Made by a program: the position numbers and the translations under genes. This document shows positions 1 to 8,021 of a stretch of 64,000 nucleotides of DNA, one piece after another. Source of the DNA: Nocardia nova NBRC 15556 (GTDB lineage: Bacteria > Actinomycetota > Actinomycetes > Mycobacteriales > Mycobacteriaceae); the NCBI RefSeq assembly GCF_001613005.1, contig NZ_BDBN01000044.1, positions 16,322 to 80,321 of the forward strand, written 5' to 3'. Positions within the stretch are counted from its first letter, which is position 1, and the number at the start of each line of letters is the position of its first letter. The notes beneath the pieces are model-generated. The model worked only from the letters and a program-made list of their open reading frames with translations, was not told the origin of the DNA and searched no databases.

Positions 1-2186
1 TGCACTTCTGGCTGCCCGGCGCGATGATCGCACCCACCCCGGTGAGCGCCTACCTGCACGCCGCCGCGATGGTGAAGGCCGGTATCTACCTGGTGGCGCG
101 ACTCGCCCCGGGCCTGTCCGAGGCACCGGTGTGGCATCCGATCGTGCTGACCCTCGGCATCCTGTCGATGCTGCTCGCCGGTCTGCGATCGCTGCAGGTC
201 TACGACCTGAAACTGGTGCTCGCCTTCGGCACCGTGAGCCAGCTCGGATTCCTGCTGGTCCTGGTCGGCACCGGCACCCCGGAGGCGGCGCTGGCCGGTG
301 CGGCGTTGCTGGTCGCGCACGCGCTGTTCAAGGGATGTCTGTTCATGGTGGTCGGCGTCATCGATCACAGCGCCGGCACCCGCGATCTGCGCCGGCTCTC
401 CGGCATCGGGCGGCGCGCGCCGGTCCTGTGCGCGGTCGCGGCGCTCGCCGCGTTGAGCATGGCCGCGATTCCGCCGCTGTTCGGATTCGTCGGAAAGGAA
501 AGCGCTTTCGCCGCCGAACTCGACGCGGGCAATCTGAACCCACCGGTTCGGATCGCCGTCGCGATCGGCATCGTGCTCGGGTCGATGTTCACCGTCGGCT
601 ACAGCGCGCGCATGGTCTGGGGCGCGTTCGGTACGAAACGCGCCTCCGAGGGTGTGCCGGAGCCGGAGCCGCCCTGGCATCGCCCGAGTGCGCTGTTCGT
701 GGCGCCGCCGGCCGTGCTGGCCGTGGCCTCGCTGGCCGCGGGTCTCGCCTCGCCCTGGATGGACCGGCTGCTCTCGCCCTACGCCCGCACCCTCGGGCCG
801 CTGGAGGCGCATCTGGGGTTGTGGCACGGCTGGGGCACCCCGCTCACCCTCACCCTGATCGCCATCGCCTGCGGTCTGGTGCTGTTCGAGATCCGCGACC
901 GGATCGGCGAATCGGTGAATCCGCGCCTCGGCAACGCCGACCGGGTCTACGACGCCGTACTGCGCGCGATGGATCAGCTGTCGCTGCGGATGACCGGTGC
1001 CACCCAGCGTGGTTCGCTGCCGCTGAATCAGGGGCTGATCCTGATCACGGTCGTGGCGTTGCCGTTGGTCCTGTTGTTCATCGGCGCGCGTTCGCGCATC
1101 TCCGTGCGGGCGTGGGATTCCTCACTACAGCTGGTGATCGCGTTGGTGATGGCCGCGATGGCGCTGGGCGCCACCATCATGCGCAACCGCCTCGCCAGCG
1201 TGCTGCTCGTCGGGGTCACCGGCTACGGCTGCGGTGTGATCTTCGCCCTGCACGGCGCGCCGGATCTCGCCCTCACCCAGTTCCTGGTCGAGACACTGAC
1301 GTTGGTGATCTTCGTGCTGGTGCTGCGGAAGTTCTCCGCCGAGATCGAACCCAGCCGCACCGCCGCCCTCAAGGTGCGCCGCGCCATCCTGTCCGCGGCG
1401 GTCGGAGCGGCGGTGGTGATCGTGGCGGCCTTCGCCACCGCGGCCCGCAGCACCGAACCGATCTGGCATCGAATCCCGCCCGCCGCATACAGTTTCGGCG
1501 GCGGGAAGAACGCGGTGAACGTGCTGCTCGTCGACATCCGGGCGTGGGACACCCTCGGCGAGATCTCGGTGCTGGTGGTCGCGGCCACCGGTGTCGCCTC
1601 GCTGATGTTCCGCAGCCGCCGGTTCGGCACCCTGCCGCGCGTCTCCGACGCCCCCGGCTACACCCCCGACCCGGATCGGGCCTACTGGTTGCGCGCCAGT
1701 CCGCTCGTCGCCCCGCGGGACCGGTCGATGGTGATGGCGATGACCACCCGGATGCTGTTCCCGACCATGATGGTGCTGTCGGCGTATTTCTTCTTCGCCG
1801 GCCACAATGCGCCGGGCGGCGGCTTCGCGGGCGGTCTCACCGCCGGATTGGCCCTGGTCATGCGCTATCTCGCCGGTGGCCGCTACGAGCTGGCCGAGGC
1901 GCTGCCGGTCGACGCCGGGCATGTGCTGGGCGCCGGACTGGTGCTGTCGGCGGGCACCGCGACCGGATCGCTGCTGCTGGGCGCGCCACCGCTGTCCTCG
2001 GCCATCATCGAGGTCACCCTGCCGGTGCTCGGACATGTCAAATTCGTCACCGCGATGCTGTTCGACCTGGGCGTGTACCTGATCGTGGTGGGTCTGGTCC
2101 TGGACGTGCTGCGCAGCCTCGGCGCCCGCCTCGATATCGAATTCCTGGACGGCACAACGTCTTCGACGAAGGGAGGGATGCGATGA
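1..2186 (+). CDS. mrpA: Mrp Na+/H+ antiporter subunit A, fused MrpA-MrpB, 5' end cut by window edge
   Basis: Large membrane subunit of the Mrp (Mnh) cation/proton antiporter. The frame is open from base 3 and enters at HFWLPGAM..APTPVSAYLHAA..VKAGIYL, a signature of the proton-channel core shared with complex I NuoL, so the true start lies left of the window. Going on there are further membrane helices, a DUF4040/MbhD-like stretch (about 1120-1340) and an MbhE-like DIRAWDTLGE segment. The last ~150 residues (about 1730-2140) contain GHNAPGGGFAGGL, which is the MrpB/MnhB domain. The fused A-B form is usual in actinobacteria, and no separate mrpB follows. The stop overlaps the mrpC start (ATGA), the first of several overlaps in this operon. 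Confidence 0.95.
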   Translation, partial: HFWLPGAMIAPTPVSAYLHAAAMVKAGIYLVARLAPGLSEAPVWHPIVLTLGILSMLLAGLRSLQVYDLKLVLAFGTVSQLGFLLVLVGTGTPEAALAGAALLVAHALFKGCLFMVVGVIDHSAGTRDLRRLSGIGRRAPVLCAVAALAALSMAAIPPLFGFVGKESAFAAELDAGNLNPPVRIAVAIGIVLGSMFTVGYSARMVWGAFGTKRASEGVPEPEPPWHRPSALFVAPPAVLAVASLAAGLASPWMDRLLSPYARTLGPLEAHLGLWHGWGTPLTLTLIAIACGLVLFEIRDRIGESVNPRLGNADRVYDAVLRAMDQLSLRMTGATQRGSLPLNQGLILITVVALPLVLLFIGARSRISVRAWDSSLQLVIALVMAAMALGATIMRNRLASVLLVGVTGYGCGVIFALHGAPDLALTQFLVETLTLVIFVLVLRKFSAEIEPSRTAALKVRRAILSAAVGAAVVIVAAFATAARSTEPIWHRIPPAAYSFGGGKNAVNVLLVDIRAWDTLGEISVLVVAATGVASLMFRSRRFGTLPRVSDAPGYTPDPDRAYWLRASPLVAPRDRSMVMAMTTRMLFPTMMVLSAYFFFAGHNAPGGGFAGGLTAGLALVMRYLAGGRYELAEALPVDAGHVLGAGLVLSAGTATGSLLLGAPPLSSAIIEVTLPVLGHVKFVTAMLFDLGVYLIVVGLVLDVLRSLGARLDIEFLDGTTSSTKGGMR

Positions 2187-2566
2187 GCGCGAATATCACC
2201 ATGCTGGCCCTGATCGGGATCATGGTCGCCTGCGGGGTGTATCTGGTGCTCGAACGCGCGGTGTCGAAGATGCTGCTGGGGCTGATCCTGTTCGGCAATG
2301 CGGTGAACCTGCTGATCCTCACCATGAGCGGTCCGGATGGACGGCCGCCGATCCTCGGCGAATCGGACCGGCGCCATCACGACCCGGCCGATCCGCTCGC
2401 GCAGGCGATGATTCTCACCTCGATCGTCATCACGATGGGTTTGGCGGCATTCGTTCTCGCCCTGGCCTATCGGGCCTTCGCGCTGACCACCACGGAACAG
2501 GTCGAGGACGACCCCGAGGACGTGAAGGTCGCCGCGCAGCGCGAGGGCGAGGATCCCGAACAATGA
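2183..2566 (+). CDS. mrpC: Mrp antiporter subunit C (NuoK-like)
   Basis: 127-residue membrane protein of the MnhC/MrpC family, homologous to NuoK of complex I. Three hydrophobic segments are visible: an N-terminal helix, the segment KMLLGLILFGNAVNLLIL typical of the family, and the segment DPLAQAMILTSIVI followed by a long helix. DPLAQAMILTAIVI-type wording is diagnostic of MrpC. The C-terminal ~25 residues are acidic and probably cytoplasmic. The start ATG overlaps the mrpA stop by 4 nt, and its own stop overlaps the mrpD start by 4 nt, implying translational coupling. Works only as part of the Mrp complex. Confidence 0.95.
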   Translation: MSANITMLALIGIMVACGVYLVLERAVSKMLLGLILFGNAVNLLILTMSGPDGRPPILGESDRRHHDPADPLAQAMILTSIVITMGLAAFVLALAYRAFALTTTEQVEDDPEDVKVAAQREGEDPEQ

Positions 2567-4179
2567 GCCTGTCCCCCGGTCTGCTCCCCGCCCTTTGCCC
2601 GCTCCCGGTGCTGATCCCGCTGCTCACCGCGGCCGCGACCCTGATCGTCGGTCGCAAAGCGCGCGTGCAGCAGGCGATTTCGATCGCGGCGCTGACGGTG
2701 GTGGTCGCGATCTCCGGGGTGCTGCTGTATCTGGCCGACCGCGACGGTATGGGCGCGGTGCAGGTCGGCCGCTGGGAGACGCCGATCGGCATCACACTGG
2801 TGGTCGACCGGCTCTCGGCGGGCATGCTGCTGGTGTCGTCGATCGTGCTGCTCGCGGTGTTGATCTTCGCGGTCGGGCAGGGTATCAGCGACGGCACCGA
2901 ACGCCAGCCCACCTCGATCTTCCAGCCGACGTATCTGATTCTGAGCGCGGGTGTTTCGCTCGCCTTCCTGGCCGGTGACCTGTTCAATCTGTTCGTCGGA
3001 TTCGAGGTGTTGCTGGCCGCGTCGTTCGTCCTGCTCACGCTGGGCGCGAGCGCCGACCGGGTCCGGGCCGGGGTGTCGTATGTGATGGTGTCGATGGTGT
3101 CGTCGCTGATCTTCCTCACCGGCATCGCACTGGCGTACGCGGCGACGGGCACCCTGAATCTGGCCGACATGTCGGTGCGGATGGGCACGGTGCCGCTGGG
3201 CGTGCGCAGTGCGATCTGCGCGGTGCTGCTGGTGGCGTTCGGCATCAAGGCAGCGGTGTTCCCGCTGTCGAACTGGTTGCCGGATTCGTATCCGACCGCC
3301 CCCGCACCCGTCACCGCGGTCTTCGCGGGTCTGCTGACGAAAGTCGGTGTGTACGCCATCATCCGGGTGCACGCGTTGCTGCTGCCGGCCGGCACCTTCG
3401 ACAACGTGCTGCTCGTGTGCGGTCTGCTCACCATGGTGATCGGCATCCTGGGTGCGATCGCGCAGAGCGATATCAAACGTCTGCTGTCGTTCACCCTGGT
3501 CAGCCATATCGGCTATCTGATGTTCGGGGTGGGGCTGGGTTCGGTCGGCGGCACCACCGGCACGGTTTTCTATGTGGTGCACCACATTCTGGTCCAGACC
3601 ACCCTGTTCCTGGTGGTGGGCCTGATCGAGCGGCAGGCCGGGTCGGCGTCGCTGAGCCGATTGGGCGGATTGCTGGCGGCGAGTCCGGCGCTGGCCCTGC
3701 TGTTCGGCATTCCGGCGCTCAATCTCGGTGGTATTCCGCCGTTCTCCGGATATATCGGCAAGGTGCGGCTGTTGCAGGCGGGCGCCGCCGACGGGAGCGT
3801 GCTGGCCTGGATGCTGATCGCCGGAGCGGTGACGACCAGCCTGCTCACGCTGTACGTCATGGCGCGGGTGTGGAGCAAAGCGTTCTGGCGCCCGCGCGTA
3901 CAGGCCCCGGAGGGTGAACTGGCCGATGCCGCCCCCTCGGCGCTGATCGACGAATCCACCGATGTGCTGTTCGACGACCGCGTCGACCCCGGCCGCATGC
4001 CCCGGCTGATGGTGGCCCCGACGGCGGCGTTGATCGTGGTCGCGCTCGCGCTGACGGTATTCGCCGGGCCGATCCTGGGCATCTGCCAACGCGCGGCCGA
4101 AGATCTCAACGATCCGCACCGATATCTGGGCACCGTGCTCGGCCCGCCGGAGACGTGGCAGTCGGGAGGAAACCGATGA
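2563..4179 (+). CDS. mrpD: Mrp antiporter subunit D (NuoN/NuoM-like)
   Basis: 538-residue polytopic protein of the proton-translocating ND2/ND4/ND5 family. The family acidic residue is seen in LFVGFEVLLAASFVLL (Glu about 148) and the key lysine in FGIKAAVFPLSNWLP (Lys about 229), followed by PTAPAPVTAVFAGLLTKVGVYAI, where the second Lys is the channel residue. These make it one of the two antiporter-like channels of the complex with MrpA. Length is normal for MrpD, with an extra hydrophilic loop near residues 440-475 before the last helix. It overlaps mrpC upstream and mrpE downstream by ATGA. Confidence 0.96.
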   Translation: MSLSPGLLPALCPLPVLIPLLTAAATLIVGRKARVQQAISIAALTVVVAISGVLLYLADRDGMGAVQVGRWETPIGITLVVDRLSAGMLLVSSIVLLAVLIFAVGQGISDGTERQPTSIFQPTYLILSAGVSLAFLAGDLFNLFVGFEVLLAASFVLLTLGASADRVRAGVSYVMVSMVSSLIFLTGIALAYAATGTLNLADMSVRMGTVPLGVRSAICAVLLVAFGIKAAVFPLSNWLPDSYPTAPAPVTAVFAGLLTKVGVYAIIRVHALLLPAGTFDNVLLVCGLLTMVIGILGAIAQSDIKRLLSFTLVSHIGYLMFGVGLGSVGGTTGTVFYVVHHILVQTTLFLVVGLIERQAGSASLSRLGGLLAASPALALLFGIPALNLGGIPPFSGYIGKVRLLQAGAADGSVLAWMLIAGAVTTSLLTLYVMARVWSKAFWRPRVQAPEGELADAAPSALIDESTDVLFDDRVDPGRMPRLMVAPTAALIVVALALTVFAGPILGICQRAAEDLNDPHRYLGTVLGPPETWQSGGNR

Positions 4180-4691
4180 CGCGGGAACGACTGGTTCGCA
4201 TCGGCGTGCTGATCTGGCTGGCCGTCCTCTACACCGCGCTGTGGGGTAATGCCAGTGTCGCCAATCTGCTCGCCGGGCTGGTGGTCGGCATCCTGATCAT
4301 GGTGCTGCTGCCGCTGCCCCGGGTTCCGGTCAACGGCGGGCTGCGGGTGTTGCCACTGATCGAATTGGTCGTACTCACCGCCTATTACGCGATCGAATCC
4401 AGTCTTCAGATCGCGTGGTTCGCGGTGCGGCCCGCCGGTGCGCCGGTCTCGGGGGTGCTGCGGGTGCGACTCGCGATCGACTCGGATCTGGTGATGGTGC
4501 TGTGCGCCGATGTGCTCAATCTGATTCCCGGCACGATGGTGCTGGAACTGGATCGGGTGGCCGGGGTCGCGTGGGTGCACGTACTCGATGTCGGCAGCGA
4601 CGACGCGGTCGAGAAGTTCTACTACATCACCCGCCGGTTGGAAGGCCTGCTGATCAGGTCCTTCGAAGGCAACAAACAGGAGGCGGCGTGA
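4176..4691 (+). CDS. mrpE: Mrp antiporter subunit E
   Basis: 171-residue MrpE/MnhE family protein: two N-terminal hydrophobic segments followed by a cytoplasmic domain containing DSDLVMVLCADVLNLIPGTMVLEL, the usual MrpE pattern. An in-frame ATG lies 21 nt upstream at 4155, but the ATG at 4176 is preferred because GGGAGGA lies 6-7 nt before it and it forms the same ATGA overlap with the mrpD stop as the other junctions. The gene ends GGCGTGA, where the stop overlaps the GTG of the 25-codon repeat cassette that leads to mrpF. Confidence 0.94.
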   Translation: MTRERLVRIGVLIWLAVLYTALWGNASVANLLAGLVVGILIMVLLPLPRVPVNGGLRVLPLIELVVLTAYYAIESSLQIAWFAVRPAGAPVSGVLRVRLAIDSDLVMVLCADVLNLIPGTMVLELDRVAGVAWVHVLDVGSDDAVEKFYYITRRLEGLLIRSFEGNKQEAA

Positions 4692-4765
4692 GCGACCATC
4701 GCGTAGCGGCTCGCGCCGCCGACCGGGTGCGGGTGTCCCGCAAATTACAGGAGGCAGGTTCATGA
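4688..4765 (+). repeat. 78-nt intergenic cassette, copy 1: 25-codon frame bridging mrpE and mrpF
   Basis: A frame of 25 codons plus stop starts with GTG overlapping the mrpE stop (GTGA) and ends with TGA overlapping the mrpF start (ATGA). It would encode a basic peptide beginning VSDHRVAARAADRVRV. A close copy of identical length lies between pta and ackA (57158-57235, minus strand). By eye the first 54 nt differ at 5 positions and the whole at about 15 of 75; only one codon difference is synonymous. Two hairpins can be drawn: GCG(TA)GCG-GCT-CGC(GC)CGC at 4701-4719 and TGCGGG-TGT-CCCGCA at 4728-4742, the latter 6 nt before the mrpF Shine-Dalgarno AGGAGG (4749-4754). It may be a translated leader or coupling peptide, or an RNA/DNA-level repeat that also supplies a ribosome binding site. 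Confidence 0.75.
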
Positions 4766-5022
4766 CCTTTGTCGCGATCGTGGCGGGCATACTCCTGGCG
4801 ACCGCCGCGGCTTTCACTTCCTTCCGGGTGCTGGCCGGTCCCGGCACCCTGGACCGGGTCGTCGGCATCGATTCGCTGGTCGGCATCGCCGCGGCGGGGT
4901 TGGCGGTGTGGGCCGCCTACAGCGACGACACCACGGTGGTGCCGGGCATCGTCGCGCTGTCGCTGGTCGGCTTCCTGGGATCGGCAGCGGTTACGCGTTT
5001 CCGGGTGCGGGACGACAAATGA
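4762..5022 (+). CDS. mrpF: Mrp antiporter subunit F
   Basis: 86-residue MrpF/MnhF protein with three transmembrane helices. The segment AGPGTLDRVVGIDSLVGIAAAGLAV matches the family core (pgtpDRvvalD). The start has a strong AGGAGG 8 nt upstream, carried inside the repeated cassette that fills the 70-nt gap after mrpE; this is the only gap in an operon otherwise made of 4-nt overlaps. The stop overlaps the mrpG start. In the complex MrpF sits with MrpE and MrpG next to MrpA. Confidence 0.95.
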   Translation: MTFVAIVAGILLATAAAFTSFRVLAGPGTLDRVVGIDSLVGIAAAGLAVWAAYSDDTTVVPGIVALSLVGFLGSAAVTRFRVRDDK

Positions 5023-5375
5023 GCGGCATCTTCCATACCGCGCTGATCTGGTTGTCGTACGCGACCATCCTGCTCGGGGCGTTCCTCGCCGCCACCGCCG
5101 CGGTCGCGATCGTGCGCTTCCCCGACACCCTCTCGCGCATGCACGCGGCGACGAAACCTCAAGTCGTCGGCCTGGTTCTGATTCTGATCGGTTCGGCGAT
5201 CCAGCTGCGCGGCCATCCCAACGTCTGGATGTTGGTGCTCGTCGGCCTGTTCACGCTGGTCACCGCGCCGGCTATCGCGCACCTGGTCGGCCGGACGGCC
5301 TATCGGGAACAGCGCCACCGCGACGGCCTGCTGCTGATCAACGAGATGGGTGACGAGGACCTCCCCGACGATTGA
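5019..5375 (+). CDS. mrpG: Mrp antiporter subunit G
   Basis: 118-residue MrpG/MnhG family protein with three hydrophobic segments. The motif VRFPDTLSRMHAATKPQVVG is the conserved MrpG signature (RFPDxxtRmHAatka). The start ATG at 5019 overlaps the mrpF stop (ATGA). The acidic C-terminal tail (GDEDLPDD) is probably cytoplasmic. It is the last gene of the Mrp operon: the next gene is convergent, 8 nt away, and no hairpin terminator is seen between them. Confidence 0.95.
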   Translation: MSGIFHTALIWLSYATILLGAFLAATAAVAIVRFPDTLSRMHAATKPQVVGLVLILIGSAIQLRGHPNVWMLVLVGLFTLVTAPAIAHLVGRTAYREQRHRDGLLLINEMGDEDLPDD

Positions 5376-5383
5376 CGCACCCG

Positions 5384-6730
5384 CTACACCGCGACCGGTT
5401 CGGGCACCTCCGCGGCCGTGCGCGCGAACCAGGTGCGATAGAACGCCGACGCGAATCCGGCGAACAGACCGAGCGCGATGATCCCCGCGGGCAGCGGATA
5501 TTCGGCCATCCACACCGCCAGATACCGGTAGGCGAGCAGCAATCCGATCAGCAGCGTGAATCCGGCGGCGACCAGCAGTGCGCGCGCCCGGTCCCAGCCG
5601 CGCTCGGGGGCGCGCAGCACCGATTCGACGGTCAGGGCCAGCACCGCACCCGCGAGCAGGTCGGCGCCGTAGTGATAGCCGAAACCCAGAGTGGCCGACA
5701 GCGTCGCGAGCAACCAGAACGTCCCGGCCCAGCGCACCCAGCGGGGTGCGGGCGCACCGTCGTTGTCGCGGCGGGTGTGCAGGAAAACCGCAGTCGCCCA
5801 GGCGGTGTGCATGGAGGGCATGCAGTTGCGCGGCGTGTAGCGGTCGAACGGCATGGGCTTCGGGTGGTAGTCGGTCGGTGGCACCACGTGCGGCCAATAG
5901 TCGCCGGCCTGCAGACCGTGCCCATCGGGTCCGTAGGCGAACATCGGCCCGACCACCGGGAAGATCAGGTAGATCACCGGGCCCACCAGGCCCAGCACCA
6001 GGAAGGTGCGCACCAGATAGTGCCGGGGCCACACCCCGGTGCGCACCACCTTGCGCAGCTGCCAGACCGCCACCACCATCGCGGCCACCGGCAATTCGAT
6101 GTAGACCCAATGCAATACGCCGTAGACCACCGGGCCCAGGGCGTCGATCACCCGGCCCATCACCCATGCGGGCTCACCGAAGGCGTGATCGGCCAGCACC
6201 AGATAGCGGTCGCGGACCTCCGGCCCGGCCACCACCGTGAAGTGCAGCCACACGTCACCGACCTTGGTGGCGATGATCAGCAGCGATCCCAGCGCCGCCG
6301 CGTGCAGGGCGTTGCGTTTGGGCACACCCTCCCAGCCGAGCCAGGCGATCAGCACCACCCCGGTGAGGGCGATGACCGCACCGTTGCCGATGGTCAGCGG
6401 GCCGCCGAGAGACACCCGGATCGACGCACAGACGGCATCGACCATCACCGCCACGCCCACGGTGATGAACCGCCACCGCCACGACAACCCGACCAGCGCC
6501 AGCGCCAGCCCCGCCCACGGCACGGAGACCGATTTGGGTGTCCCGGCGAAATCCTCCCAGAGGCTGTGCAGCGGGCCCTCGAAGTTGTTGCGCACGGCCA
6601 CAATCTGCAACACGACCAGCAGCGCCGGCACCGCGGTGACCAGCACCCAGGCCGCGTGGTGCGGCGACAGGTTCCGGAACCGTCCACGGCGAGCGTCACC
6701 GAAGCCGGAACGCGGATCATCGAGCAGCAC
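5384..6730 (-). CDS. PAP2-superfamily membrane phosphatase / phosphotransferase (PAP2_3 type)
   Basis: About 448-residue polytopic membrane protein. Near residues 300-312 is PRNCMPSMHTAWA and 40-50 residues later FGYHYGADLLAG. These are the C2 (PSxHxxW) and C3 (HxxxD) motifs of the PAP2_3 branch, related to inositol-phosphoceramide synthase and actinobacterial inositol-lipid enzymes. It probably acts on a phosphorylated lipid headgroup at the outer face of the membrane; the substrate is unknown. The frame is open to an ATG at 6832, but the extra 34 residues look non-coding and would cover a palindrome, so the GTG at 6730 is used; this start is uncertain. It faces the Mrp operon tail to tail and is divergent from the next small gene. 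Confidence 0.8.
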   Translation of the reverse strand: MLLDDPRSGFGDARRGRFRNLSPHHAAWVLVTAVPALLVVLQIVAVRNNFEGPLHSLWEDFAGTPKSVSVPWAGLALALVGLSWRWRFITVGVAVMVDAVCASIRVSLGGPLTIGNGAVIALTGVVLIAWLGWEGVPKRNALHAAALGSLLIIATKVGDVWLHFTVVAGPEVRDRYLVLADHAFGEPAWVMGRVIDALGPVVYGVLHWVYIELPVAAMVVAVWQLRKVVRTGVWPRHYLVRTFLVLGLVGPVIYLIFPVVGPMFAYGPDGHGLQAGDYWPHVVPPTDYHPKPMPFDRYTPRNCMPSMHTAWATAVFLHTRRDNDGAPAPRWVRWAGTFWLLATLSATLGFGYHYGADLLAGAVLALTVESVLRAPERGWDRARALLVAAGFTLLIGLLLAYRYLAVWMAEYPLPAGIIALGLFAGFASAFYRTWFARTAAEVPEPVAV

Positions 6731-6805
6731 CCGATCATCGTAAACAGGCGATGAACGCCGCCCCTCGCACAGCGGAAACGTCGGCGACGGATGTGATCTT
6801 CGCCA

Positions 6806-6832
6806 TTGTCGCGACGGGCCCGGCCGCGACAA
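6806..6832. promoter_or_regulatory. 8-bp inverted repeat in divergent gap
   Basis: TTGTCGCG (6806-6813) and CGCGACAA (6825-6832) are perfect inverted arms with an 11-nt spacer, lying between the divergent starts of the PAP2 protein and the 96-residue membrane protein. It could be an operator or a hairpin; no matching regulator gene is adjacent. Confidence 0.4.
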
Positions 6833-6878
6833 CCTTTCCGTAAGCGATCACCAGGGGCGCGCTGCCAGAGTTCGAGCC

Positions 6879-7169
6879 ATGTTCACTTGGTATGTCGCAC
6901 TGCTCGCGATCAGTGGGATCGTCATGATCGCCATGGCGTCGGTGAAGCAGGGGCAGAGCAGCGCGTCACGATCCTTCAACGGCATCTTCGGCGGCATCTT
7001 CCTCGGCTACGCCTTCTACCTCGCCTTTCTCTTCGACGGCGGCTCGTACCTGATCTTCTTTCACGCCTTCATCGTTCCGGTGACGATGGTGGTGAACTTC
7101 TTCCGCAACCGCACGCCCCGCCCGAAGCTCACCGACACCCAGAAGGCCTGGCGCGAATTCCACCGCTGA
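6879..7169 (+). CDS. small membrane protein of unknown function
   Basis: 96-residue hydrophobic protein. Three hydrophobic stretches can be seen (FTWYVALLAISGIVMIAMA, GIFGGIFLGYAFYLAFLF, YLIFFHAFIVPVTMVVNFF), so it is probably an integral membrane protein with a short basic C-terminal tail (FRNRTPRPKLTDTQKAWREFHR). No catalytic motif was recognised. It is followed 24 nt later by the alpha/beta hydrolase gene on the same strand, with which it could be co-transcribed. Coding is supported by the organised hydrophobic pattern and a start just after a plausible promoter region. I do not recognise the family. Confidence 0.7.
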   Translation: MFTWYVALLAISGIVMIAMASVKQGQSSASRSFNGIFGGIFLGYAFYLAFLFDGGSYLIFFHAFIVPVTMVVNFFRNRTPRPKLTDTQKAWREFHR

Positions 7170-7193
7170 CCGAAATCGGGCCAGACTGCACGC

Positions 7194-7970
7194 ATGGGTG
7201 AATACATCGACGCGGGCGGGTTGCGGACCTACTACGAGGTGCACGGGGACGGTGAGCCGGTGGTGTTGTTGCACGGTGGGCTCGGGACGGCCGAATCGTG
7301 GGGACAGCAGGTGGACGAGCTGGCTCGGCACTATCGGGTGTACGTGCCGGAGCGGCGCGGACACGGCAGGACCGCCGATGTGCCCGGGCCGATCACCTAT
7401 GCGGCGATGGCCGAGGATACGGCCGCCTGGCTGGACGCCATGGCGCTACGCGGTGCCCATCTGATCGGGTGGAGCGACGGGGGCGCGGTGGCGGCGCTGG
7501 TTGCCATCGCGCGGCCGGAGCTGGTCGGCAAATTGGTGGTGATCGGCCAGTATTTGTCGCTGGACGGCGAGTGGCCGTCGTCGCGGGCGGCACTGGACGA
7601 TCTTGCCGAGGATGCCGGCACCCGTGCCATGTTCGAAGGATTGCACGCACCGCTGTCGCCGGACGGCCCGGACCACTTCCCCGTCGTCTACGACAAGATC
7701 ATGCGAATGTGGCGCGAGGAGCCGGAGATTCCCCTCGGCGACATCGCCCGCATCACCGCACCGACACTCTTCCTGCAGGGTGACGGCGATTGGGTGCGAG
7801 TCGAGCACAGCGCACTGCTCGCCCGCACCGTCGCCGATGCGCAGCTGGCCGTCGTTCCCGGCACGTCGCACGCGCTACCGCTGGAAAAGCCCGAGCTGGT
7901 GAACCGGTTGCTGCTCGACTTTCTCGCCGACGAGCAGGTCGCCCGCTTCCTGCCGGTCGGACACGAATAG
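7194..7970 (+). CDS. alpha/beta-fold hydrolase
   Basis: 258-residue soluble hydrolase of the alpha/beta fold. The oxyanion-hole motif HGG is at residues 27-29 (VVLLHGGLGTAESW), the nucleophile elbow GWSDGG places Ser at about 94, the acid is in LQGDGDW (about 197-199), and the histidine is in PGTSHALP (His about 226). Order and spacing match the epoxide hydrolase/haloperoxidase/esterase group with a serine nucleophile, so this is an esterase-like rather than Asp-type enzyme. The substrate cannot be told from sequence. Confidence 0.88.
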   Translation: MGEYIDAGGLRTYYEVHGDGEPVVLLHGGLGTAESWGQQVDELARHYRVYVPERRGHGRTADVPGPITYAAMAEDTAAWLDAMALRGAHLIGWSDGGAVAALVAIARPELVGKLVVIGQYLSLDGEWPSSRAALDDLAEDAGTRAMFEGLHAPLSPDGPDHFPVVYDKIMRMWREEPEIPLGDIARITAPTLFLQGDGDWVRVEHSALLARTVADAQLAVVPGTSHALPLEKPELVNRLLLDFLADEQVARFLPVGHE

Positions 7971-8021
7971 CTGCTGTCCCGAAAGGTGCTGTCGAGGAAG
8001 CGATTCGAGGCCACTGGTTGG

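Noticed and set aside
131..2182. Long upstream extension of the mrpC frame inside mrpA
   Set aside because: The extension is Arg-rich nonsense in another frame of mrpA; MrpC begins at the ATGA overlap.
5384..6832. PAP2 protein starting at ATG 6832
   Set aside because: The added 34 residues look non-coding and cover the 6806-6832 inverted repeat; GTG 6730 is more plausible, though unproven.
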